This document shows positions 1-7,644 of a DNA stretch of 14,259 nt, one piece after another. Numbering within the stretch: the first letter of the stretch is position 1; the number at the start of each line of letters is the position of its first letter. Made by a program: the position numbers and the translations under genes. The notes beneath the pieces are model-generated. The model saw only the letters and a list, made by a program, of their open reading frames with translations. It searched no databases and was not told the origin of the DNA. This DNA comes from an uncultured Collinsella sp. (GTDB lineage: Bacteria; Actinomycetota; Coriobacteriia; Coriobacteriales; Coriobacteriaceae): contig UQRW01000050.1 of NCBI GenBank assembly GCA_900543515.1, forward strand, positions 1 through 14,259. Reading direction: 5' to 3'.

Positions 1-314
1 GACTTGCAGCGACGGACCTCAGGACACTCTTACACCACGTCTGCGCGCGCGACCCTTGAAATCGGTGGAAGCGGGCAATTTCAGCGACATTTTGCTGTTA
101 CTAAATTTATGACAGTACTCATATTTGCCATTTTTTGCCCACCGGGTACCGCTAGGGGCTAGTCGAAGCTCCCCCAAACAGCTGGGAATGCGCCGATCGT
201 CAGCATATCTTGTATATGGATGGCTCAGCAAAAGAAGTTGCGGTGGAATGGGGATTGATTTGCGGCTGATAAGCCAAAAACAGTCCCTATTTCACCGCAA
301 CTGATGTGGACGCC
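1..314. other. Intergenic region with no convincing gene
   Basis: This stretch lies beyond the 3' end of degV. A 70-codon minus-strand frame runs 231 to 19, but it begins with TTG, has no ribosome binding site in front of it and shows no domain I recognise, so I do not call it a gene. The stretch contains the structured repeat at 237-301 and, at 27-54, a 28-base segment that recurs near the other end of the window with 24 of 28 bases identical. The middle part (about 85-135) is AT-rich. It may be a dispersed intergenic repeat of this genome, but that is an inference. Confidence 0.4.
237..301 (+). repeat. Nested stem-loop repeat, copy A
   Basis: Bases 237-257 pair with 281-301 to form a 21-pair stem. 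Its only non-Watson-Crick pairs are three G-U wobbles in the plus-strand RNA (246/292, 250/288, 255/283). Inside is a second hairpin, GGCT-GATA-AGCC (264-275). The outer arms GTTGCGGTGGAAT and CTATTTCACCGCAAC are identical to those of copy B at 3510-3574, and both copies are 65 bases long. On the minus strand the element follows the degV stop and is followed by CTTCTTTT, so it could also help end degV transcription, although there the wobbles become A-C mismatches. Confidence 0.8.
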
Positions 315-1175
315 CTAGCGAGTTGGCTGGTAGCGGGGGCAGTAGCTGATGGCGATGGCGTCGACGCCTACGTGGGTTGCGATGGTGCAGCCGATGGGGC
401 CGGTGCCGGCGTCTACGTAGTCCTGGCCTGCGAGCGCTTGGTTGACGAGCTCCTGCTCCTCAGCGGCACCGGTTGTGAGCACGCGTACGCTCGAACCCGG
501 GTGTTCAGCCAAAAACGCGAGGCAGTCGGCCATGGTGTTGGCAACGATGCGCTTGGCGCCGCGGCCCTTTTTGATGGCCTTGATCTCGCCCGATTTCCAC
601 TCCGGCGAAACGGCCAGGCGAATGTTGAGCATCTGCGTCAGCTGGCCGGCGAGCTTGGGCGCGCGGCCGTTCTTGACCAGGTTCTCGAGCGTGCGCGGAA
701 TCAGCAGCAGATGGGCATCGGGCAGCGTCGCGCGGATCTGCGCCTCGGTCTCGTCCAGGCTGCGGCCGTCCTCGCGCATGGCCAGCGCGTACTCCACCAG
801 CAGGCCCTCGGCGCCCGAGCCGGTGCGCGAATCGATGCAGCGCACGTCGAGCTCGTGTGTTTCGGCCGTCAAGCTGGCGTTGGCATAGCAGGCGGACCAC
901 TCGCTGCACAGCGAGATAAAGATGGCGCTGTCGTGGCCGTCGGCGAGCACGCGATCAAAGAGCGCCTTGAACTCACCGGCGCTCGGCTGCGAGGTGTGCG
1001 GTAGCTGCTCGGAGCCTGCCATGCGGGCGACGTACTCCTCGGCGGTGATCTGCACCTGGTCGAGCAGGTCCTCACCTTCGATAATTACATGCAGCGGAAT
1101 CACGTAAATGCCGAGCTCTTGGGCGCGGGCGGGGGAGATGTCCGACGTGGAGTCGGTTATGATGGCAAAAGACAT
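315..1175 (-). CDS. degV: DegV family fatty-acid-binding protein
   Basis: A 286-residue protein of usual family length. DegV/FakB proteins bind a fatty acid and, in characterised Gram-positives, present it to the fatty acid kinase FakA so that exogenous fatty acids enter phospholipid synthesis. Family hallmarks visible are the N-terminal IITDSTSDI strand-loop, HTSQPS around residue 60, the RTLENLVKNGR segment in the second half, and the C-terminal GPIGCTIATHVG lipid-head-group loop. The start is set at the ATG at 1175, preceded by GAAAGGTG at good spacing. A longer frame reaching 1232 would add 19 Arg-rich residues with no family counterpart. It is transcribed divergently from the HAD gene, with a plausible promoter at 1232-1260. 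No fakA is in the window, so which lipid it binds is unknown. Confidence 0.9.
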   Translation of the reverse strand: MSFAIITDSTSDISPARAQELGIYVIPLHVIIEGEDLLDQVQITAEEYVARMAGSEQLPHTSQPSAGEFKALFDRVLADGHDSAIFISLCSEWSACYANASLTAETHELDVRCIDSRTGSGAEGLLVEYALAMREDGRSLDETEAQIRATLPDAHLLLIPRTLENLVKNGRAPKLAGQLTQMLNIRLAVSPEWKSGEIKAIKKGRGAKRIVANTMADCLAFLAEHPGSSVRVLTTGAAEEQELVNQALAGQDYVDAGTGPIGCTIATHVGVDAIAISYCPRYQPTR

Positions 1176-1231
1176 AATTGCACCTTTCGTTGGGGCGCTT
1201 GCGCGCCGCCTTCTGAGAGCAAAGTGCGACA

Positions 1232-1260
1232 AGTATAGTGGAGTCGTTCCACATTGCCAG
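1232..1260 (-). promoter_or_regulatory. Predicted sigma-70 promoter of degV
   Basis: On the minus strand, CTGGCA (1255-1260, -35) is followed by a 17-base spacer and TATACT (1232-1237, -10). The spacer holds an inverted repeat, GTGGA-GTCGT-TCCAC (1238-1252), which could be a regulator site or chance. Initiation would fall near 1225, about 50 bases before the start codon. Confidence 0.5.
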
Positions 1261-1268
1261 CTTTATTT

Positions 1269-1282
1269 GTTGAATAGTCAAC
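1269..1282. repeat. Small inverted repeat upstream of HAD gene
   Basis: GTTGA-ATAG-TCAAC, a 5-base-arm inverted repeat in the divergent degV/HAD intergenic region, 44 bases before the HAD start. It may be a regulator site. No clear -35/-10 pair for the HAD gene could be assigned around it. Confidence 0.3.
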
Positions 1283-1325
1283 AGTTTGAAGTGTAAGTGT
1301 GGAAATCACCAACTGGGGAAGAGGG

Positions 1326-1994
1326 ATGCCGATGGAGGCGCTGGAGATATGCAGACGGCCGATTGTGCTGTTCGATTTTGACGGCACGGTGGCAGATACG
1401 GGCCGGGCGGTGATGACCTCGACGCGCAAGACGCTGGCTGCGCGCGGGTTTTCTGAGGCGCAGATGGGTGACCTGCGCCGCATGATCGGGCCGCCCCTGT
1501 GGAAGAGCTTCCACGACTTTTACGGCTTTTCCCGCGAGGAGTCGCTTGTGGTGGCCGACGAGTACCGTGCCTTTTTTGATGAGCTGGGGCCGGAGGAGTA
1601 CCCCGTGTTCGATGGGATTCCCGAGCTGCTGGATGGGTTGACCGCCCAGGGCAAGCGTATGGCCGTGGCGACGTCGCGCATGGAGGCGAAGTGCATCGAT
1701 ATGGTGCATGAGCTGGGGCTTTGCCAGTTCGAAGCCGTGGTTGGCATGAATCCGCCGCAGGGGCGCGAGACCAAGGCCGATTCGGTCCGCGATGCCCTGG
1801 CGGCCCTGGGTGCGGCGGCCGACGATGCCGTGATGATCGGCGATCGCTTTAACGATGTGGAGGGCGCGCACGCGATGGGCGTGCCGTGCATCGGCATCTA
1901 TTCGGGTGCGGCGGCGCCGGGCGAGCACGAGGCGGCGGGCGCCGATGCGGTGGTGCACTCGGTGGCCGAGCTTGCTAAACTTTTCGCTATCTAA
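1326..1994 (+). CDS. HAD family hydrolase, phosphoglycolate phosphatase-like
   Basis: A 222-residue haloacid-dehalogenase phosphatase with an inserted cap (subfamily IA layout). Motif I is LFDFDGTVADT, with nucleophile Asp17 and acid/base Asp19. Motif II is the TSR in AVATSRM, the motif III lysine lies in ETKADS, and motif IV is MIGDRFNDVEG with acidic residues Asp173 and Asp177. Such enzymes hydrolyse small phosphate esters in the cytoplasm; members resemble Gph, PpaX and PgmB, and the substrate cannot be read from sequence. The ATG at 1326 has GGGGA at good spacing; the ATG at 1332, with GAGGG in front, is equally possible. A GTG at 1299 is open but has no binding site. The M20 peptidase gene starts 55 bases downstream, so the two may share a transcript. 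Confidence 0.85.
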   Translation: MPMEALEICRRPIVLFDFDGTVADTGRAVMTSTRKTLAARGFSEAQMGDLRRMIGPPLWKSFHDFYGFSREESLVVADEYRAFFDELGPEEYPVFDGIPELLDGLTAQGKRMAVATSRMEAKCIDMVHELGLCQFEAVVGMNPPQGRETKADSVRDALAALGAAADDAVMIGDRFNDVEGAHAMGVPCIGIYSGAAAPGEHEAAGADAVVHSVAELAKLFAI

Positions 1995-2049
1995 TAGACG
2001 TAATGTGAGGGGCGGGCGTACCCGTCGCTCATTGGTAAGGAGGTCGTCC

Positions 2050-3486
2050 ATGAATCAGGTGGAGCAGAGCGTTGCCGAGTATGTCGACGAGGTCTGGGAA
2101 GATGTCGTCGCCGATATCGAGCAGCTGGTGAGCTATCCGTCTGTGGCCGTTGCTGCCGATGCGGAGCCCGGTGCGCCGTTTGGCCGCCCGGTCCGTGATG
2201 CGCTCGATTGCGCGCTCGGCATTGCGCAAAAGCTCGGCTATCAGACGAGCGACGACGAGGGCTATGTGGGCATTGCCGATATCCCGGGTCGCGGCGACAA
2301 GCAGCTCGCGACCATCTGCCACGTGGACGTGGTGCCCGCCGGCCCCGGTTGGAATACCGATCCGTTTGCGATGGAGCGTCGCGAAGGCTGGCTGCTCGGT
2401 CGCGGCGTGATCGACGACAAGGGTCCGGCGGTGCTGTCGCTCTACGCCGGCGCCTATCTGCTCAAACATGGGATTGTCCCTCGTTATACCTTCCGCGCGT
2501 TGCTGGGTTGCGATGAGGAAGTTGGTATGTCCGACGTTCATCATTATCTGGAGAACCACGCAGACCCCGACTTTCTGTTTACGCCCGATGCCGAGTTCCC
2601 GGTCTGCAATGCCGAGAAGGGCCAGTTTGGGGCGACGTTTGTGAGCCCCAAGATCGACGGCGGGCGCATTGTGTCGTGGAGCGGTGCCGAGGCGAGCAAC
2701 GCCATTCCGTCGCAGTCTATCTGCGAGCTCGCGATTGCCGCCGATGAGCTGCCTGCTCCGGTCGAGAACGCCGATCGTTTGGGGATCACAGCACTCGATA
2801 ACGGGCATGCGCAGATTTTCGCCCACGGCATTGGCGGTCATGCCTCGATGCCTGAGGGCACTATCAACGCTGTCGGCCTGATGGTGGCGTATCTGCGCGA
2901 GGCCGAGGACGCGTTTGGCGCCCGTGACAAGCGCCTGTTGACGCCCGCCGAGCACGAGTTTGTCAAGTTTTTGGCCTTTGTGCATGCGGACGCCTATGGC
3001 CGCGGCCTGGGTATCGATGCGACGAGTCCGGCGTTTGGCCCGCTTACCTGCAACGCTGGCGTCATCCGCGTGGCGGATGGCCATATCGAGCAGGTCATCG
3101 ACGTGCGCTTCCCCGACAGCACGAGTGCCGATACCATCCGCGAGCAGCTCGATCCGCTCGTGGGCCGTTTCGGCGTGACGTGCCAGCTGGGTCGCGCGAA
3201 GGTGCCGTTCTCGGTCTCTGCCGATGATCCGGCCGTGAAGGCGCTTATCGATACCTATAACGAGTTCACCGGCAAGCATGCTGAACCCTTTGCCATGGGC
3301 GGCGGCACGTACGCGCGCAACTTTGCCCGCGCCGTCTCGTTTGGCCCCGAGGAGACCGGCCTGGAGCTGCCCTCGTGGGGCGGCCAGATGCACGGCCCCA
3401 ACGAGTGCGCCAACGAGGAACAGCTCAAGCAGGCGCTCAAGATCTATATTGTTGCGATCCTCCGTTTGAATGAATTAGAGCTTTAA
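2050..3486 (+). CDS. M20 family metallopeptidase, PepV/Sapep-type dipeptidase
   Basis: A 478-residue cytoplasmic di-metal dipeptidase that would release amino acids from dipeptides. The metal and catalytic set of M20 enzymes is complete: His91 in ICHVDVVP, Asp123 in GVIDDKGP, the Glu156-Glu157 pair in LGCDEEVGMSD, Asp180 in FTPDAEFP, and His448 in QMHGPNE. His264 in GIGGHASMPEG matches the substrate-binding histidine of the lid domain, and the glycine-rich MGGGTYARNF segment precedes the last ligand. The length and the GPGWNTDPF segment fit PepV/Sapep better than the shorter carboxypeptidase or DapE types. The start is the ATG at 2050, behind AAGGAGG; the open frame extends upstream to 1855, but only by overlapping the HAD gene. 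It follows the HAD gene in the same orientation and is followed by repeat copy B. Confidence 0.92.
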   Translation: MNQVEQSVAEYVDEVWEDVVADIEQLVSYPSVAVAADAEPGAPFGRPVRDALDCALGIAQKLGYQTSDDEGYVGIADIPGRGDKQLATICHVDVVPAGPGWNTDPFAMERREGWLLGRGVIDDKGPAVLSLYAGAYLLKHGIVPRYTFRALLGCDEEVGMSDVHHYLENHADPDFLFTPDAEFPVCNAEKGQFGATFVSPKIDGGRIVSWSGAEASNAIPSQSICELAIAADELPAPVENADRLGITALDNGHAQIFAHGIGGHASMPEGTINAVGLMVAYLREAEDAFGARDKRLLTPAEHEFVKFLAFVHADAYGRGLGIDATSPAFGPLTCNAGVIRVADGHIEQVIDVRFPDSTSADTIREQLDPLVGRFGVTCQLGRAKVPFSVSADDPAVKALIDTYNEFTGKHAEPFAMGGGTYARNFARAVSFGPEETGLELPSWGGQMHGPNECANEEQLKQALKIYIVAILRLNELEL

Positions 3487-3509
3487 GGTCTCGCGGTTTC
3501 CCAATCTAA

Positions 3510-3585
3510 GTTGCGGTGGAATAGTTCCTAGAATGGGCCATTTGATGGCCAAGCAGGAACTATTTCACCGCAACTTTGTTTTTAT
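3510..3585 (+). repeat. Nested stem-loop repeat, copy B, possible terminator
   Basis: Bases 3510-3529 pair with 3555-3574 in a 20-pair stem whose single wobble (G3519-U3565) is at the same stem position as one in copy A. An inner hairpin GGCCA-TTTGA-TGGCC occupies 3536-3550. Arms GTTGCGGTGGAAT and CTATTTCACCGCAAC match copy A exactly, while the inner stem differs (AGTTCCT with AGGAACT here). The stem is followed by TTTGTTTTTATT, so this copy could act as the intrinsic terminator of the HAD/M20 unit. Confidence 0.8.
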
Positions 3586-3780
3586 TGGTGTAAAAGGCGG
3601 GTCATGCTTGGTGGCGGGTTTGTTATTCGTTTGTAAAGGCCGTGCTGCGCTTGCGGTAAGGGTCTATCAGATGCCCGTAAAAAACCGCAGTTGGCGCGGG
3701 CGCTGCCCGGTCGGGGTCGTATCTTTCCAAACAGCAAAGCGGGCAGGGTGCCCGCGATTCGCATGTATGAAAGGAAGATC
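3575..3780 (+). promoter_or_regulatory. Leader region of the pst operon
   Basis: This 206-base region between repeat copy B and pstS should hold the pst promoter, but I cannot assign a convincing -35/-10 pair. It contains a direct repeat GTTTGT (3618-3623 and 3629-3634), spaced 11 bases start to start, the periodicity of PhoB/PhoP boxes; this is a candidate only. In the leader a 7-pair hairpin GCGGGCA-GGG-TGCCCGC (3739-3755) ends 25 bases before the pstS start, close enough to influence translation. Confidence 0.4.
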
Positions 3781-4719
3781 ATGCTCGATCAGGCTTATTC
3801 TCGTCGTCAGTTCCTCGGCCTCGCTGGTGGTCTTGCCAGCATCGTCGGTCTCGGTCTCGTTGGTTGCGGCGGCTCTGGCGCATCCGACGCCGCCGACAAG
3901 GGTAGCGCCGCTGCTGCCGAGTCCGTCTCCGGCGAGGTGACCTACGACGGTGCCTCTTCGTTCCAGGCTCTCGTCGAGGCCGCTGCCGAGAAGTTCATGG
4001 ACGCCAACCCCGATGTCTCCGTCTCCGGCTCGGGTAACGGTTCGGGCAAGGGCCTGACCGCTGTCGCCGCCGGCACCGTTGCCATCGGCAACTCCGACGT
4101 CTTCGCCGAGACCAAGCTTGAGGCCGATCAAGTCAAGAACCTCGTCGACCACGAGGTCGCCGTCGTGGGCATGGGCCCCGTCGTCTCCAAGAACGTCAAG
4201 GTCGACGATCTGTCCCTCGAGCAGCTCAAGGGCATCTTCTCTGGCCAGATCACCAACTGGAAGGAGGTCGGCGGCGACGACGCTACTATCGTCGTTCTCA
4301 ACCGCAAGGCCGGCTCCGGTACCCGCGCCACCTTCGAGGCTGCCGTCTTTGGCGACGAGGCTGTCGACTTTAAGGGCGACGCCGAGCTCGACAAGTCCGG
4401 CGACGTTCAGACTCAGATGGGCAGCACCGACAATGCCATCTCCTACCTCGACTTCTCGCACTTCGATGACTCCAAGTTCAACGCCATCAAGGTCGAGGGC
4501 GTGGAGCCCAAGAGCGCAAACGTCACCGACGACTCCTTCAAGATCTGGGCTACCGAGCACATGTACTGCTCCAAGGACGCCGACGAGGCCACCAAGGCCT
4601 TCCTAGAGTTCATGCTTTCCGACGACGTCCAGGGCAAGCTCGTCGAGGAGCAGGGCTTCATCCCCGTCTCTGCCATGAAGGTCGTCAAGGACGCCAGCGG
4701 CAAGGTCTCTGCTAAATAA
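3781..4719 (+). CDS. pstS: Phosphate ABC transporter substrate-binding lipoprotein PstS
   Basis: A 312-residue extracytoplasmic phosphate receptor for the PstCAB channel. The N terminus holds a twin-arginine motif, SRRQFLGL (Arg8-Arg9), then a short hydrophobic run and the lipobox LVGC with Cys29 as the lipidated residue, so export appears to be through Tat followed by anchoring to the membrane. The mature protein has the type II binding fold with phosphate-contacting segments GASSFQAL, GSGNGSGKGLTA and NRKAGSGTRATFE. The start is the ATG at 3781 behind GAAAGGAAG; frames opening at 3691 or 3763 lack support. Codons are strongly C-ending (GTC, CTC, TCC, AAG), more so than in neighbouring genes, which suggests high expression. 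pstC begins 24 bases later. Confidence 0.95.
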   Translation: MLDQAYSRRQFLGLAGGLASIVGLGLVGCGGSGASDAADKGSAAAAESVSGEVTYDGASSFQALVEAAAEKFMDANPDVSVSGSGNGSGKGLTAVAAGTVAIGNSDVFAETKLEADQVKNLVDHEVAVVGMGPVVSKNVKVDDLSLEQLKGIFSGQITNWKEVGGDDATIVVLNRKAGSGTRATFEAAVFGDEAVDFKGDAELDKSGDVQTQMGSTDNAISYLDFSHFDDSKFNAIKVEGVEPKSANVTDDSFKIWATEHMYCSKDADEATKAFLEFMLSDDVQGKLVEEQGFIPVSAMKVVKDASGKVSAK

Positions 4720-4743
4720 GTAATCGCCCCGGAAAGGTTTGCA

Positions 4744-5652
4744 ATGGCAAAACAGCTGCCAAAGCGCGACCTTGAGAACGTGGGCCTGGGCGTCACGGGC
4801 GCGTGCGTAGCGCTCGTGACGCTTGTCGTTGCCGCGCTCATCTTTATGGTCGCCCAAAAGGGCCTCTCGGCTTTTGTCAAGGACGGCGTCTCGGTCGTCG
4901 AGTTTTTCACCGGCACCAAGTGGGACCTGGCCAACACAGCCGAAAACGGCCTGCCCTATACCGGCGCCCTGCCCCTGATCGTCACCTCGTTTGCGGTCAT
5001 GGTACTCTCCACGCTTATCGCGCTGCCCATCGCCATCGGCTCTGCCATCTTTGCGGTCGAGATTAGCCCTAAGTTTGGCTCTAAGATCTTTCAGCCGCTC
5101 ATTGAGCTTTTGACCGGCATCCCCTCGGTCGTCTTTGGCCTGATCGGTTTTCACGTGGTCGTCGGTCTTATGAAGAGCGTTTTCCACGTGAGCACGGGCC
5201 TGGGCATCTTGCCCGGCGCCATCGTGCTGGCGGTCATGATTCTGCCGACGATGACCACGCTTTCGGTCGATGGCCTGCGCGCCGTGCCCGACGGCTACCG
5301 ACAGGGCTCGCTCGCGCTGGGCTACACCCGCTGGCAGACCATCTGGCACGTGGTGCTCAAGTCCGCCATGCCGTCGCTCATGACCGCGGTTATCTTGGGC
5401 ATGACCCGCGCCTTTGGCGAGACGCTCGCCGTGCGAATGGTCATCGGCGGCATCGAGGCCATGCCGACGTCGCTGCTGTCGCCGGCTTCGACCATCACCA
5501 CCACGCTCACCACGTCCATGGCGGTCTACGCCGAGGGCTCGGCCCAGGACGACGTCCTGTGGGCACTCGGTCTGCTGCTGATGGGCATGAGCCTCATCTT
5601 CATCCTGATCATCCATCTCATTGGCCGCAAGGGGGCGAAGGCTCGTGGCTAG
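4744..5652 (+). CDS. pstC: Phosphate ABC transporter permease PstC
   Basis: A 302-residue inner-membrane subunit that pairs with PstA to form the phosphate channel. Hydrophobic segments are visible at about residues 17-40, 72-100, 115-145, 155-170, 210-230 and 275-295, in line with six spans. The EAA-type cytoplasmic loop that contacts PstB reads GYRQGSLALGYTRWQT, followed by the family-typical MTRAFGET segment. The start ATG at 4744 has GGAAAGG in front. Its last eight bases overlap the start of pstA, implying coupled translation. Family assignment is firm, and the distinction from PstA rests on order and on the PstC-like N terminus. Confidence 0.94.
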   Translation: MAKQLPKRDLENVGLGVTGACVALVTLVVAALIFMVAQKGLSAFVKDGVSVVEFFTGTKWDLANTAENGLPYTGALPLIVTSFAVMVLSTLIALPIAIGSAIFAVEISPKFGSKIFQPLIELLTGIPSVVFGLIGFHVVVGLMKSVFHVSTGLGILPGAIVLAVMILPTMTTLSVDGLRAVPDGYRQGSLALGYTRWQTIWHVVLKSAMPSLMTAVILGMTRAFGETLAVRMVIGGIEAMPTSLLSPASTITTTLTTSMAVYAEGSAQDDVLWALGLLLMGMSLIFILIIHLIGRKGAKARG

Positions 5653-6567
5653 CACGCGCATCCACATCGACGAGGCGAGGCTCGGGCGTGTCCAAAAGCA
5701 GGATCGCATCGCCACGGGCGTGCTGACGGCGATCGTCGCCATCGTCATGCTCATCGTCATCTCCATGGTGGCCTATATCCTGTTCGAGGGCATCTCGACG
5801 CTGTTCCAGCCGGGCTTTCTCACAGAGCCGTCGCGCGCCAACGGAACGCAGGGCGGCGTGCTCTACCAGCTGTTCGACTCGTTCTACCTGCTGCTGATCA
5901 CTCTGATCATCTCGGTGCCCATCAGCCTAGGCGGAGCGGTCTTCCTGGTTGAGTACGCGCCGAACGGCCCTATCCGCGACATCGCCTCTACCGCCATCGA
6001 GACGCTGTCCTCGCTGCCTTCCATCGTCGTCGGCATGTTCGGCTTTCTGGTGTTCTCGGTGCAGCTGGGCTGGAAGTACTCCATCATCTCCGGCGCCGTC
6101 GCGCTCACCATGTTCAACATCCCCATCCTGGTGCGCGTGATCCAGCAGGCGCTCGAGGACGTGCCGCAGGCCCAGCGCGATGCGTGCCTGGCCATGGGCC
6201 TCACTCGCTGGGAGGCCACGCTGCACATCCTGATCCCCGAGGCCATGCCCGCTATCGTGACGGGCATCGTGCTTTCGGCCGGCCGTGTGTTTGGCGAGGC
6301 CGCAGCACTGCTCTTTACCTCGGGCATGAGCTCGCCGGTTCGCCTGAACTTCTTGAGCTTTAACCTGTCGAGCCCCACCTGCGCCTGGAACGTGTTCCGC
6401 CCCGGCGAGTCGCTCGCCGTGCACATCTACAAGATCTATGGCGAAGGCAGCCCCGAGGCCCAGCAGATCGTCTGGGGCACCGCGGCGCTGCTGATGATTT
6501 GCGTGCTGCTGTTTAACGTAATCGCCCGCATTGTGGGCAAGCAACTGGCAAGGAAGATGACGGCCGA

Positions 6568-6571
<4 letters not shown>
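5645..6571 (+). CDS. pstA: Phosphate ABC transporter permease PstA
   Basis: A 308-residue membrane subunit partnering PstC. It begins with a soluble stretch of about 20 residues, then hydrophobic spans from about residue 24 onward, and carries the EAA-type loop AQRDACLAMGLTRWEA followed by GRVFGEAAALLFTSG. I set the start at the GTG at 5645, behind GGGGGCGAAGG and overlapping the pstC stop by eight bases; an upstream TTG at 5621 has no better signal. The gene ends in an ATGA overlap with pstB, so pstC, pstA and pstB are translationally linked and probably made in fixed ratio. Confidence 0.93.
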
Positions 6572-7440
<869 letters not shown>

Positions 7441-7497
7441 TCCGGGACATGCTTGAGGCCCGCGGCGGCCACGGTTGCCGCGGGACTGATTGGAGAA

Positions 7498-7532
7498 GCG
7501 GGTCATCTCTTGTGGGAGATGGCCCGCCTTTT
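7498..7532 (+). terminator. Intrinsic terminator of the pst operon
   Basis: A 12-pair stem, GCGGGTCATCTC (7498-7509) with GAGATGGCCCGC (7516-7527), has one G-U pair and a 6-base loop and is followed by CTTTT. A further GC-rich hairpin, CCCGCGGC with GCCGCGGG (7459-7466 with 7477-7484), lies between the pstB stop and this stem and may reinforce termination. Confidence 0.85.
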
Positions 7533-7549
7533 ACTCTGCGACCGAAACG

Positions 7550-7609
7550 ACCACCACAAAGGGGACAGGCGCCTTCGTGGTGGTTTGGGGTGGGGCTCGC
7601 TGCTATCAT
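7550..7609 (+). promoter_or_regulatory. Upstream region of the ABC-F gene: hairpin and extended -10
   Basis: An inverted repeat ACCACCAC (7550-7557) with GTGGTGGT (7577-7584) is followed by TGCTATCAT (7601-7609), which reads as an extended -10 (TGn plus TATCAT) 36 bases before the ABC-F start codon. The -35 at proper spacing is weak (TGGTTT, 7581-7586) and overlaps the right arm of the repeat, so the hairpin could be an operator. The promoter is tentative. Confidence 0.4.
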
Positions 7610-7644
7610 GGACAACGTTGAATTTCTACGAAGGAGCAGGGCAT

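Noticed and set aside
19..231. 70-codon minus-strand frame containing YADD, reminiscent of a reverse transcriptase motif
   Set aside because: It starts with TTG and no ribosome binding site, and nothing else in the frame resembles a reverse transcriptase; the four-residue match is most likely chance.
1855..2049. 65-codon upstream extension of the M20 peptidase frame
   Set aside because: It overlaps the HAD gene and is Arg-rich, while the ATG at 2050 has an ideal AAGGAGG site and matches the family's N terminus.
2029..3393. 454-codon minus-strand frame opposite the M20 peptidase
   Set aside because: Antisense shadow of a well-supported gene, with biased His/Arg/Gly composition.
4603..5766. 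387-codon minus-strand frame opposite pstC
   Set aside because: Asp/Gly/His/Arg-rich shadow of a clear membrane protein gene.
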